64,000 nucleotides of DNA from Flagellimonas sp. MMG031 (GCF_040112705.1 NZ_CP157804.1:3404001-3468000), one strand, 5' to 3'. Counted from the stretch's first letter, positions 52,026 through 62,108 are shown. Notes: a model not told the origin generated them from the letters alone. A program made the numbers and translations.

Positions 52026-52661
52026 ATCCTTGTTAAAATTTTTCTCTCCTGCTCTCACCTCAGTTCTCAAATAATTTTGCCTTGGCACTAGAGGGCAGGA
52101 GAACTTTTTGTTGTACACACAATAGGGATTGTACGCTCGGTTAAAATCGATCACTAGGGTATCCCCATCGGGAATGGAAAGGTCGATGTACCGACCACCA
52201 CCGTAGGTTTCCTCACCGTTGGTCTCATCCATAAAAGGCAAAAAAAGGTAATCCTCAAATTCCTCATCGTCCAGCAGGCCCAAACTCTGGTACACTTCCA
52301 ATTGATGCGCTTTACCGTTCAACGAAAAATGGGCAATGCCGTAGACAACTTCCTGAGTCTGCCTATCTGTTGTTGTTGGCATCAAAAAAGGTTCGGCATC
52401 AGGAGTTCTTTCAAACCTGGCCTTTACAATGTAAGAGGTATCGGGCTCAAAGAAGTCCAAACTCTCAAAATCCTTTCGGTATTTATCGGGTAAGGGAGAA
52501 GAATCGGGGTCTTTGAAATTTTCGTTCTGCTGTTTTTGGTATTCCAAGATTTCTGCTACCAAATCAGATGTGGCGGTAACTGTGTCTTCCTCGTCGTGGT
52601 ACTTTTTACCTCTACCACAGGCCACCAAGCCAATTGCCAAAAGTAAGACTGCATATTTCAT
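52023..52661 (-). CDS. DUF1684 lipoprotein
   Basis: A 212-residue lipoprotein. The signal peptide MKYAVLLLAIGLVAC has its lipobox Cys15. The DUF1684 domain follows, with the conserved GEETYGGGRYIDLSIP and DFNRAYNPYCVYNKKFSCPLVPRQN motifs, the latter with the family's NPYCxY pattern. The start is ATG 52661: the GTG at 52679 lies in the -7 box (52677-52684). Function of the family is not established. Confidence 0.85.
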   Translation of the reverse strand: MKYAVLLLAIGLVACGRGKKYHDEEDTVTATSDLVAEILEYQKQQNENFKDPDSSPLPDKYRKDFESLDFFEPDTSYIVKARFERTPDAEPFLMPTTTDRQTQEVVYGIAHFSLNGKAHQLEVYQSLGLLDDEEFEDYLFLPFMDETNGEETYGGGRYIDLSIPDGDTLVIDFNRAYNPYCVYNKKFSCPLVPRQNYLRTEVRAGEKNFNKD

Positions 52662-52676
52662 CTTGAAGTATTTGTG

Positions 52677-52706
52677 CAAAAATACAGCTTATCCCGCACA
52701 AACAAA
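52677..52706 (-). promoter_or_regulatory. promoter of the DUF1684 lipoprotein gene
   Basis: On the minus strand, TTTG (52703-52706), 18 bases, TATTTTTG (52677-52684). It supports the ATG at 52661 as the start. Confidence 0.55.
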
Positions 52707-52725
52707 GGATTAGGTCAGAAGCACC

Positions 52726-54159
52726 TTAATTGTCCTCAATCTTAATGTCGTACCTGGCATCTTCCAAGTATTTGGAAACCATTTCATTAAATTCTGGGGT
52801 GATACGCAGGAGCGCCGTATCCTCCAAACTGTATATTTTTTCGCGATCCTTGTAGCCTTTTTTCAATAGTTCCTCCAAGTAGAACAGCGAAGTACCAAAA
52901 TCATCATTTTTGGCGCTCAATGAAATGATCTTAAAATAATACTCGGTATCCTCGGGATCCAAGATGGTTTTCAACATGTATAAAAAAGCGAGCGCGTCCT
53001 CATCCACCACTTCCTCAGCCAGCACAAGGGTAATACTGTCTTCGGCCAAGGCGTTCACGTAACCTCTTAATCGATGTCCCATTTGCCTCTCAAAAGGTTT
53101 CGCACTGGCTATAAACTTCCCGATCTCTCCCATTTGATAGTTCCACCATCCCAAATTATTGAAGTTATGGGTGTACATATCATCCTCCATATAATATTGG
53201 TAATCCTCCTTTAGAATGGATTCCTGCAAAAAGGCTGCGTTTTCGGCACGCTGCATCACCCTATACTCCCTGTCGCGTCTCAAATCCCGCTGGACAGACC
53301 TTAAGGAATCCGTGTTTTTGAGGGCACCGTACATGGACATCATCTCGGTCATGTACTGCTCCGCCCATAAGAAATCGCCAATTCCGATAAGTTGATTGAC
53401 CTTTTCCAAGTCCTCCTTGTACGCATTTTCAACGTACATCGTATCCTTGGGTATCCACTTTCTGCCCATGGCATCCAAAGTGAATAATTGGAGACCTTTT
53501 CGGATATAGGCGGTACTTGGCCATTCCCCGTTGCCGTCGTAGATCAACACCTGATTGGGAAACTTTAAGCGGTCCAAGAGCTTGGAATCCGTGAGCATAT
53601 AAGGGTAATTATAGTTTTCCTTACTTATAATACCCACAAAGTGAAATGGTTTTTTCACATTGATCAATTCGCTATTGGCCAGTGATGCTCCAATGGCCAA
53701 AGAACCATTTACCCCATTGAGCAATACGGGTGCCAGCGTGGCAAAACGACCACTGGAATCCTCACCACCCGTGTAGATACGGTCCGTATGAATGGGCAAC
53801 ATATCACCGACCCGCTGGATGGTATTGCCTATCAACACCATTTTATTGGTCAGCGAAATACTGTCATATAGCTTTGGAGCCGCCAAAACATATCCCTCCT
53901 CCTCTGCAGCGTTCAAAAACATGGAAATCACCTTTTCATCATTCCCATCCAAATCGGCCAACAAAAGGAGCGGCCACTTTTTATCTTTGGTAAAATCCTT
54001 TGGGAGATATAATGAATAGGTGTTTTGGGTGGAATCGTTCATGGGAAGGTTTTCGATAATCTCCCCTTTTCGAAGCACTATTTGTTGCGAAAAAACGTGA
54101 ACGGAGCAAAAAATAGTCAGGAGCGGTAACAGATATGCTTTTCTCATAATTCTTATCAT
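52726..54159 (-). CDS. exported alpha/beta-hydrolase-like protein with helical repeat tail
   Basis: A 477-residue exported protein: signal peptide (to about 25, VFSQ), a hydrolase-like N-terminal half (YSLYLPKDFTKDKKWPLLLL; VGDMLPIHTDRIYTGGEDSSGRFATL) and a helical C-terminal half. The nucleophile region reads GGEDSSGR rather than G-x-S-x-G with glycine first, so the elbow is altered. The end (ELLKKGYKDREKIYSLEDTALL) looks like helical repeats. It resembles Bacteroidota esterase-like proteins but activity is uncertain. ATG 54147 is an alternative start. Monocistronic, upstream of the DUF1684 gene by 64 bases. Confidence 0.75.
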   Translation of the reverse strand: MIRIMRKAYLLPLLTIFCSVHVFSQQIVLRKGEIIENLPMNDSTQNTYSLYLPKDFTKDKKWPLLLLADLDGNDEKVISMFLNAAEEEGYVLAAPKLYDSISLTNKMVLIGNTIQRVGDMLPIHTDRIYTGGEDSSGRFATLAPVLLNGVNGSLAIGASLANSELINVKKPFHFVGIISKENYNYPYMLTDSKLLDRLKFPNQVLIYDGNGEWPSTAYIRKGLQLFTLDAMGRKWIPKDTMYVENAYKEDLEKVNQLIGIGDFLWAEQYMTEMMSMYGALKNTDSLRSVQRDLRRDREYRVMQRAENAAFLQESILKEDYQYYMEDDMYTHNFNNLGWWNYQMGEIGKFIASAKPFERQMGHRLRGYVNALAEDSITLVLAEEVVDEDALAFLYMLKTILDPEDTEYYFKIISLSAKNDDFGTSLFYLEELLKKGYKDREKIYSLEDTALLRITPEFNEMVSKYLEDARYDIKIEDN

Positions 54160-54210
54160 AACAAAAATCTGGCCAAAGTTTACTCTGAAATTATCAAATT
54201 AAAATGACAT

Positions 54211-54663
54211 CTACTTCACTGATTTGCTTTTTTTGATGGGGGCATTCCCAACAACATTGGATAGCACAATATGGGTGCGGCACTCCCCGTAGACGATAAG
54301 CTCATCAATAAATTTTTCCAGGTGCGACTGATCCCGCAACACCACCTCCATGATGATATTTTCGTTACCCGTGATCCTGTAGCAATTTACGACCTCCTGA
54401 AACGTTTTTACCTTATCCAAAAAGGGTTTGAGCTTTCCCATAAAGGCACGCAGCATGATGATGGCCTTGAACTGATATCCGGCCTCCACGTATGAAATGT
54501 TGGCACGGTAACCTTCTACAATGCCCAAATCTTCCATTTTTTTGACCCGCTCCGCAACCGCTGGTGGCGTAAGCCCTACTTTTCTCCCAATATTGGCAAA
54601 CGATTCCCTTGCATTCTGCTGCAAATGATGCAGTATTTGCCAATTCAAATCATCTATCTTCAT
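54211..54663 (-). CDS. Lrp/AsnC family transcriptional regulator
   Basis: A 150-residue regulator with an N-terminal winged helix-turn-helix (LTPPAVAERVKKMEDLGIVEGY, residues 30-51) and a C-terminal RAM ligand-binding domain (IIMLRAFMGKLKPFLDKVKTF, ITGNENIIMEVVLR). It probably senses an amino acid and may control itself. Two minus-strand -7 boxes TACTTTTG lie upstream in tandem, 31 bases apart, which suggests multi-site control. It is divergent from an unknown 130-residue gene. Confidence 0.93.
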   Translation of the reverse strand: MKIDDLNWQILHHLQQNARESFANIGRKVGLTPPAVAERVKKMEDLGIVEGYRANISYVEAGYQFKAIIMLRAFMGKLKPFLDKVKTFQEVVNCYRITGNENIIMEVVLRDQSHLEKFIDELIVYGECRTHIVLSNVVGNAPIKKSKSVK

Positions 54664-54696
54664 TTTTAAAGTAATTGAGCTGTATTATTTTGCTTT

Positions 54697-54735
54697 CAAA
54701 AGTAAAATCAAACTTTAGCTTTATTAACAAAAGTA
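54697..54735 (-). promoter_or_regulatory. tandem -7 boxes for the Lrp-type gene
   Basis: TACTTTTG at 54697-54704 and 54728-54735 on the minus strand, each as part of a CAAAAGTAA repeat on the plus strand. They could be two promoters, or one promoter and one operator-like copy. Confidence 0.5.
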
Positions 54736-54784
54736 AGAAAATTTAAATCGTGCGTAATTTTAGGATACTAAATTGCTTTGAAAA

Positions 54785-55177
54785 ATGGAGAGAAATTCTC
54801 TAAACTCCTTAGGTGTATATCGTAGATCTTTGGCCCTTCGTGATATGAGCGAAGCGGTCGCTGCTTACTTTACCCAAAACCGGGAAATTCTATCCTTTCG
54901 CAAAATCGACTCCTTTCGGGACGATATTTCCCGCTCACTGTTGGCCGATGCCGACCTCATCACCAAAGAAGTGGAACAGGCCGCACTGAGCAGCTGTCCT
55001 TCCGTTCGGATGAAAAGTCTTTCTTACGTGAACATCATGACCCGAAACATCTTGGCCTATTGCAACGGATTGGAAAGGGATGGGGTCAAAGAAAAGGAAT
55101 ACCTCAATCTCCTTAGAAAAGAGATCCGCATCTTTAGGGTGTACTTTAAAAAATGGAGGAAATCCCTCCATCCATAA
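54785..55177 (+). CDS. helical protein of unknown function (130 aa)
   Basis: A 130-residue protein with four predicted helices, no signal peptide, and a basic C-terminal end (RVYFKKWRKSLHP). A four-helix-bundle fold is likely; I do not recognise a family. It is divergent from the Lrp-type regulator and could be its target. Its 3' end is 16 bases from the end of the convergent IcmF gene. Confidence 0.65.
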   Translation: MERNSLNSLGVYRRSLALRDMSEAVAAYFTQNREILSFRKIDSFRDDISRSLLADADLITKEVEQAALSSCPSVRMKSLSYVNIMTRNILAYCNGLERDGVKEKEYLNLLRKEIRIFRVYFKKWRKSLHP

Positions 55178-55193
55178 AACCGATTGATCGTCT

Positions 55194-58100
55194 CTACATA
55201 TTTCTTCGGTATTGACCCCCTACTTGGAACAAGGCTTCCGTAATCTGTCCCAACGAACAGTATTTCGCTGCCTCCATTAATTTTTCAAAGATATTTTCAT
55301 TGTTGATGGCGACCTCTTGCAACTCCTTCAACTGCTTTTCGGCTTTGCTGGCTTCCCGTTTGTGCAGGTTTTCCAGTGTCTTAATTTGATTTTGCTTTTC
55401 GGTTTCCGTAGCCCGGATGACTTCTGCTGGCAGAATGGTCGGTGAGCCTTTGGAACTCAAAAAGGTATTGACCCCAATGATGGGGTATTCCCCAGAATGC
55501 TTCAACGTCTCATAATGCAAACTTTCTTCTTGGATTTTGGAACGTTGGTACATAGTTTCCATAGCTCCCAAAACACCACCGCGTTCCGTAATCCTATCAA
55601 ATTCCATCAGTACAGCCTCCTCGACCAAATCGGTCAATTCCTCAATGATAAACGAGCCCTGAATCGGGTTTTCGTTTTTGGCCAAGCCCAATTCCTTGTT
55701 GATGATCAATTGAATGGCCATGGCCCTGCGGACAGATTCCTCCGTGGGGGTAGTGATGGCCTCGTCATACGCATTGGTATGCAAGGAGTTGCAATTATCG
55801 TAGATGGCGTACAACGCTTGGAGCGTGGTTCGGATATCGTTGAAATCGATTTCTTGGGCATGCAAACTTCTTCCCGAGGTTTGGATGTGGTATTTGAGCA
55901 TCTGCGCCCTAGGATTGGCACCGTACTTTTCTTTGAGGGCTTTGGACCAAATACGTCTCGCCACCCGACCGATGACTGCATATTCGGATCCACCCCGTTC
56001 GAAAAGAAAAAGGAAAGATTGGGTCCAAACTTGTTGATGTCCATTCCCCTGCTCAAATAATATTCCACATAGGTAAAACCGTTGGACAGCGTAAACGCCA
56101 ATTGCGTTATTGGATTGGCACCTGCTTCGGCAATGTGGTATCCTGAAATGGAAACGGAATAAAAATTACGTACCTGTTGTTCGATGAAATACTCCTGCAC
56201 ATCCCCCATTAACCTTAAGGCAAACTCCGTAGAGAAAATACAGGTGTTCTGCGCTTGGTCCTCCTTCAAAATATCGGCCTGAACCGTCCCCCGAACCTGG
56301 TTCAAGGTCTTGGCCTTGATATCTTCGTACACCTCCTTGGGCAGCACTTGGTCCCCCGTAACACCCAAAAGCATCAACCCCAGACCGTCGTTCCCTTGGG
56401 GCAAGTCTCCATAATAGGAGGGTGCTTCTGCATCCTTCGCCTTAAAAATCGACTTTATTTTTTTCTGGACCTCGTTCTCTAATCCGTGTGCCTTGATGTA
56501 TTTTTCACAATTTTGGTCAATCGCAGCATTCATAAAAAAGGCCAGCAACATGGGCGCCGGACCATTAATGGTCATACTCACCGAAGTCATTGGACTGCTC
56601 AGATCAAATCCGGAATATAGTTTCTTGGCATCATCCAAACAGCAAATGCTCACCCCTGCATTTCCAATTTTTCCGTAGATATCTGGGCGGTGGTCTGGGT
56701 CGTTCCCGTAGAGCGTCACTGAATCAAATGCTGTGGACAACCGTTTGGCTGGCATATCCATGCTTACATAATGAAAACGTCGATTGGTCCGTTCCGGTCC
56801 ACCCTCTCCAGCAAACATTCGGGTGGGGTCTTCTCCTTCCCGTTTAAACGGGTACAGTCCAGCGGTGTAGGGAAATTCACCCGGCACGTTCTCTTGTAAG
56901 ATCCATAGCAAAATATCGCCCCACGCCTTGTATTTGGGCAAGGCAACTTTCGGGATTTGACTATGCGAAAGGGATTCGGTATGGGTTTTAATTTTGACTT
57001 CTTTGTCCCGCACCTTAAAGGAATACACCTCGGCCGCATAACGGCTCACCTTTTCCCGCCACTTGATGATGGCCTCCCAGTACAGTGGGTTCAAGTGCAT
57101 TTTGATGCGATCAAATTCCTTGATCAAAAGATTGACCAATTCTTTGGATTCCTCATTTTTGAGATGGGATTTAATGTTTTCCTCGTTCAATCCCGATTTA
57201 TCCAAGAAAGCTTCCTCCGCCTGCTCTTGCTCCATTCCCAAAACGGAGGACAGGGTCATAAATACCCCATAAAGCTTTTGGGCCGTTTTGGATTCCTCCC
57301 TGGCCTTAGCGTCATAATTTCTATTGTTCTCTGCAATTTCCGACAGATATCTGGTCCGCGACGGCGGAATCACATAGATCTTTTCGGTCATTTCTTGGGT
57401 CACCTCGAGAGTGGACTGCAGTTGGGCACCTGCCTTTTCCACCAAGGTATCCATCACTTTTTTATAAAGACTGTTCATGCCGGGGTCGTTGAACTGCGAA
57501 GCGATGGTCCCGAAAATGGGAAGCTCATCCTCATTGGCATGCCATAATCCATGGTTACGGGCATATTGCTTTTTTACATCACGAAGGGCATCCAAAGCGC
57601 CCCTTTTATCAAACTTGTTAATAGCCACGATGTCCGCAAAATCCAGCATATCAATTTTTTCCAATTGGGTTGCCGCACCAAACTCGGGCGTCATCACATA
57701 CAGGGATACATCGCTGTGCTCCAAAATTTCGGTGTCGGACTGCCCTATGCCCGAGGTTTCCAAGATAATAAGGTCGTATTTTGCCGCCTTGAGCACCTGC
57801 ACCGCTTCGGACACATGCTTGGAAAGGGCCAAATTGGACTGTCGGGTCGCCAACGATCGCATGTACACCCGCTCATTATTGATCGCGTTCATACGAATAC
57901 GGTCGCCCAAAAGTGCACCTCCTGTTTTTCGTTTGGAAGGATCTACGGAAACAATACCAATATGCTTGTCGGGGAAATCCATCAAGAATCTTCGGACCAA
58001 TTCGTCCACGAGACTGGATTTTCCAGCACCTCCAGTACCCGTAATCCCAAGTACAGGGACATTGTCTTGTTCTTTTTGGATGGTTGATGCAAACTGCTCA

Positions 58101-58651
58101 AAGGCATCATGACGATTTTCTGCCAAGGAAATCAGGCGCGCCAAGGTGTTGGGGTGCTTGGCGGACAATTCCTGCTCCAGACTTCTTCCCTTTGGGAAGG
58201 TCAAATCTGGGACAGCAGTATCGCAACGTTCCACCAGATCATTGATCATTCCCTGAAGACCCATTTCCCTTCCATCATCGGGCGAATAAATGCGCTCAAT
58301 GCCATACTCCATCAATTCCTTGATTTCTTCCGGAAGTATAACTCCGCCTCCGCCACCAAATATTTTGATATGGCCTGCACCCCGCTCCTTCAACAAATCG
58401 AACATGTACCTAAAATACTCGTTGTGCCCTCCTTGGTACGAGGTCATCGCAATGGCATTGGCATCCTCCTGAATGGCACAATCGACCACTTCGGAAACGC
58501 TTCTATCATGCCCCAAATGAATCACTTCGACCCCAGTGGCCTGTATGATTCGCCGCATAATATTGATGGCTGCATCGTGGCCATCGAACAGGGAAGCTGC
58601 GGTTACAATACGTATTTTATGTTTGGGTGTGTAGGCTTTAATTTGTTCCAT
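55194..58651 (-). pseudogene. icmF: fused isobutyryl-CoA mutase (IcmF), split by an apparent one-base deletion
   Basis: Adenosylcobalamin enzyme that rearranges isobutyryl-CoA and butyryl-CoA, fused to its own G-protein chaperone. Reading from ATG 58651: B12 domain (DGHDAAIN with ligand His25), MeaB-like GTPase (Walker [10 protein letters not shown] near 205-213) and the mutase barrel ([30 protein letters not shown]). At about 55985 the frame breaks after ...SNGVDP. The expected continuation is [13 protein letters not shown], which continues in the next frame to the stop at 55194. Restoring one C in the plus-strand TTCGG (55983-55987) would join both parts into a 1152-residue protein. Hence a real frameshift or a sequencing error; the rest of the gene shows no decay. 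Confidence 0.88.
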
Positions 58652-58742
58652 CGTTAATAAAGGATGTAATTTTGCTCTGCAATTTACGGAAAATGCAATT
58701 GAAAATTGATTTTGATTAAGATTGTACAAAAAATAGTAAATG

Positions 58743-58775
58743 TTTGGGCTTCCTTTTTTGAATACCATAATTTTA
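58743..58775 (+). promoter_or_regulatory. purU promoter
   Basis: TTTG (58743-58746), 21 bases, TAATTTTA (58768-58775), one base from TAnnTTTG, 19 bases before the ATG at 58794. Confidence 0.6.
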
Positions 58776-58793
58776 CTCACTAAAACCTAACCC

Positions 58794-59642
58794 ATGAAAC
58801 TGACCATTCTCATTCATTGTCCCGACCAATCGGGAATCATTCGTTCGGTGACCACTTTCGTCCATCAACAACAAGGAAATGTAGTGTATTTGGACCAACA
58901 TGTGGACAAACAGGCCGGGGTATTTTTTATGCGTTTGAAAAGCGAGTTCGAACAGGAAATCGACCTGACTCAATTCAAGGAGGATTTTGGTCAAGAACTG
59001 GCAACACGGTTTCAAATGGAATGGGACGCTTACACGGATGGGTACAAACCAAAAATGGCCATTTTCGTTTCCAAATACAACCATTGCCTTTATGATTTGC
59101 TCAGCCGATACAATTCTGGAGAGCTAGCCGTAGAAGTTCCCTTTATTTTGAGCAACCACAAGGATTTGGAGTATGTGGCCCATCAATTCGACATTCCGTA
59201 TTTTCATGTTCCGGTGACCAAGGAAAACAAAGCCGAAGCTGAGGATAAACAATTGGAATTGTTGGCTGAATATGGAGCAGACTTTATCGTTTTGGCCAGA
59301 TACATGCAAATTGTATCACCAAAGGTGATTGACGTTTTTCCGCAAAAAATCATTAATATTCACCATTCGTTCTTACCGGCCTTTGCGGGCGCTAAACCCT
59401 ACCACGCTGCATTTGAGCGAGGGGTAAAAATCATTGGCGCCACCAGTCATTACGTAACGGAAGACTTGGACGAAGGACCCATTATTGAGCAGGATGTTAC
59501 GGCCGTTTCGCACACCCATTCCGTGAAGGATTTCATCGCCAAGGGCAGGGATTTGGAGCGCATTGTACTTTCCCGTGCGGTGCAGCTTCACGTAGCCCGC
59601 AAAACAATGGTCTACAATAACAAAACCGTTATTTTTTCATAA
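58794..59642 (+). CDS. purU: formyltetrahydrofolate deformylase
   Basis: Hydrolyses 10-formyl-THF to THF and formate, balancing one-carbon units. The 282-residue protein has an N-terminal ACT domain (LTILIHCPDQSGIIRSVTTFVH, residues 3-24) that usually senses an amino acid such as glycine or methionine, and a C-terminal formyltransferase-like domain with INIHHSFLPAFAGAKPYHAAF and GATSHYVTEDLDEGPII. The catalytic His and Asp of this domain are in place. Monocistronic with a clear promoter. Confidence 0.95.
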   Translation: MKLTILIHCPDQSGIIRSVTTFVHQQQGNVVYLDQHVDKQAGVFFMRLKSEFEQEIDLTQFKEDFGQELATRFQMEWDAYTDGYKPKMAIFVSKYNHCLYDLLSRYNSGELAVEVPFILSNHKDLEYVAHQFDIPYFHVPVTKENKAEAEDKQLELLAEYGADFIVLARYMQIVSPKVIDVFPQKIINIHHSFLPAFAGAKPYHAAFERGVKIIGATSHYVTEDLDEGPIIEQDVTAVSHTHSVKDFIAKGRDLERIVLSRAVQLHVARKTMVYNNKTVIFS

Positions 59643-59694
59643 TCGAATCAAAGATTATGTATCTTAATATCAACAATTAACACCAAATTCTTAC

Positions 59695-61986
59695 ATGAAT
59701 CAAGATTATATACAACCGAATGCATGGAGTCTCATCGAAGAAGGTTTCGACAAGGAACGCGTTAAATCTTCGGAAAGTCTTTTCAGTATCGGAAATGGCG
59801 CCATGGGACAACGTGCCAATTTTGAAGAATCCTATTCCGGCCCCACATTCCAAGGGAGCTATATCGGAGGGGTCTATTATCCTGACAAAACCCGCGTTGG
59901 GTGGTGGAAAAATGGCTATCCCGAATATTTTGCCAAGGTATTGAACGCTCCCAATTGGATCGGTATTGATGTACTGGTTGATGGTGAGCCGCTGGATTTG
60001 GCCAAGTGCAAAAACGTAAAAAAATTTAGGCGGGAACTCAACATGAAGGAAGGTTGGTACCGAAGGGATTTTGAAGCCACTACGGCCAATGATGTTGAAA
60101 TCAAAGTGGTAGCCACCCGATTTTTAAGTCTTTCCCATGATGAACTGGGGGCGATACACTACGAGGTAACACCATTGAACACCGATGCCGATATCACCTT
60201 TAAGCCTTATCTGGACGCTGGCATCACCAACGAGGACAGCAACTGGGACGATAAATTTTGGAACACTACACAGATTACATCGGAAAAAAACCGGGCATTT
60301 GTGGAATCTCACACCATGAAAACCCATTTTAATGTGTGCACTTTTATGCAGGCCCACTTGGTGTATGGAGAGCATACCAAAACAACTCCCGACCAACTGC
60401 ATAAGGGAGAGCTTTCCATTGGGTTTGAGTTTTCCCAAAACGTAAAAAAGGGAGAGGGCGTAAGTTTGGTCAAATTTGGAGGGTATACGGTAGATAGAAA
60501 CCACGATGCCCAAAAACTGACCGAAGCGGCCAACCATGTTCTTGATGCAGCCTCCAAGCTAGGGTTTGAGGGACTCTTGGACGCCCAAAAGAAAGCATGG
60601 GGCGAAGTTTGGGAAATGAGCGATATCACCATTGAAGGTGACGTTAAGGCACAACAAGGTATCCGTTTCAATATTTTCCAGTTGAACCAAACCTATACCG
60701 GTACCGATTCCCGTTTGAATATTGGACCCAAAGGGTTTACGGGCGAAAAATATGGCGGTAGCACCTATTGGGATACCGAGGCGTACTGTCTGCCGTTTTA
60801 TATGGCCACCAAAAATCAGGAGGTTGCCCGTAAGTTGCTGAAGTACCGCTACAACCATTTGGAAAAGGCCATTGAAAATGCCGAAAAACTGGGCTTTACC
60901 AAGGGGGCAGCTCTTTATCCCATGGTAACGATGAACGGCGAAGAGTGCCACAACGAATGGGAAATCACCTTTGAGGAAATCCACAGGAACGGTGCCATTG
61001 CCTATGCCATTTTTAATTACACACGTTTCACCAACGACCAAAGCTACATTCCCGAAATGGGATTGGAGGTTTTGATTGGTATTGCACGTTTTTGGCAACA
61101 GCGAGTCAACTGGTCCGAACATCGAAAAAAGTACGTGATGCTAGGTGTAACAGGACCCAATGAGTACGAAAACAACGTCAATAATAACTGGTACACCAAC
61201 TATCTGGCCAAATGGTGCTTGGAATATGCTTTGGAGCAATTGGAGCAGGTACAACAAAACTACCCATCCGATTACAAGAGGGTCATGGACAAAACCCAAT
61301 TAAGCAATGACGAAACCGGACTTTGGAAAAAAATTGTGGCCCACATGTACTTCCCATATTCAGAGGAACATGGCGTATACCTGCAACAAGATGGCTTCTT
61401 GGACAAGGATTTGGTGCGGGTGGCCAATTTGGACAAAAAAGAACGACCCATCAACCAACATTGGAGCTGGGACCGCATCCTACGTTCGCCATATATTAAA
61501 CAGGCTGATACCTTGCAGGGCTTTTACTTTTTTGAGGACCATTTTACGGATGCCGAGCTGGAGAAACATTTTGATTTCTATGAATCGTTTACGGTTCACG
61601 AATCATCCTTATCGCCCTGCGTACACGCCATACAAGCAGCAAAGCTGGGCAGAATGGAGCAGGCATATACCTTTTACCTGCGCACTTCACGTTTAGATTT
61701 GGACGACTACAATAAAGAGGTGGAAGAAGGACTGCACATCACTTCCATGGCGGGTACTTGGATGAGTATTGTGGAAGGCTTTGGCGGAATGCGCATCCAG
61801 AATGGAACCTTGTGCTTCACACCACAAATACCGCAACAATGGGAGTCCTATTCCTTTAAAATCAATTTTAGGAACAGAGTCATTAAAGTGAACGTCAGTC
61901 AAAAAGAAACAACGTTTACGATTGATGGAGGAGCGGACCTCGAAATCATGCTGAATGGCAAGCCGAAAACGCTCTCTGGGTCCTAA
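59695..61986 (+). CDS. glycoside hydrolase family 65 phosphorylase (maltose phosphorylase-like)
   Basis: Phosphorolytic enzyme for an alpha-glucoside, most likely maltose, releasing beta-glucose-1-phosphate in the cytoplasm. The 763 residues show the GH65 layout: N-terminal beta-sandwich, then an (alpha/alpha)6 barrel. The motif TGPNEYENNVNNNW contains the likely general acid Glu490 (by analogy with Glu487 of the Lactobacillus brevis enzyme), and IKQADTLQGFYF matches the phosphate-site region. Kojibiose or trehalose as substrate is not excluded. No maltose-utilisation genes are adjacent. Confidence 0.9.
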   Translation: MNQDYIQPNAWSLIEEGFDKERVKSSESLFSIGNGAMGQRANFEESYSGPTFQGSYIGGVYYPDKTRVGWWKNGYPEYFAKVLNAPNWIGIDVLVDGEPLDLAKCKNVKKFRRELNMKEGWYRRDFEATTANDVEIKVVATRFLSLSHDELGAIHYEVTPLNTDADITFKPYLDAGITNEDSNWDDKFWNTTQITSEKNRAFVESHTMKTHFNVCTFMQAHLVYGEHTKTTPDQLHKGELSIGFEFSQNVKKGEGVSLVKFGGYTVDRNHDAQKLTEAANHVLDAASKLGFEGLLDAQKKAWGEVWEMSDITIEGDVKAQQGIRFNIFQLNQTYTGTDSRLNIGPKGFTGEKYGGSTYWDTEAYCLPFYMATKNQEVARKLLKYRYNHLEKAIENAEKLGFTKGAALYPMVTMNGEECHNEWEITFEEIHRNGAIAYAIFNYTRFTNDQSYIPEMGLEVLIGIARFWQQRVNWSEHRKKYVMLGVTGPNEYENNVNNNWYTNYLAKWCLEYALEQLEQVQQNYPSDYKRVMDKTQLSNDETGLWKKIVAHMYFPYSEEHGVYLQQDGFLDKDLVRVANLDKKERPINQHWSWDRILRSPYIKQADTLQGFYFFEDHFTDAELEKHFDFYESFTVHESSLSPCVHAIQAAKLGRMEQAYTFYLRTSRLDLDDYNKEVEEGLHITSMAGTWMSIVEGFGGMRIQNGTLCFTPQIPQQWESYSFKINFRNRVIKVNVSQKETTFTIDGGADLEIMLNGKPKTLSGS

Positions 61987-62040
61987 AAATGGGCTAAGGA
62001 AACACAACGCTTGGTTTTCCCAAGGAAGAAGTTCATCTAA

Positions 62041-62073
62041 AATGCTTCATAAATCATCGATTTATGGAGCATT
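62041..62073. repeat. strong 15-bp stem hairpin downstream of the GH65 gene
   Basis: A near-perfect inverted repeat of 15 bases per arm (one G-T pair) separated by three bases, between the GH65 stop and the DUF4197 ATG. There is no T-run after it, so it is not a typical terminator. The alternative upstream ATG at 62064 of the next gene lies inside it and is rejected. Confidence 0.7.
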
Positions 62074-62108
62074 ACACCTATTTTCATATCAATTTTAAAC
62101 ACAAAACC

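Noticed and set aside
55706..55990. C-terminal about 95 residues of the long reading frame of IcmF
   Set aside because: Composition is unlike the family and the correct continuation is in another frame; it arises from the frameshift.
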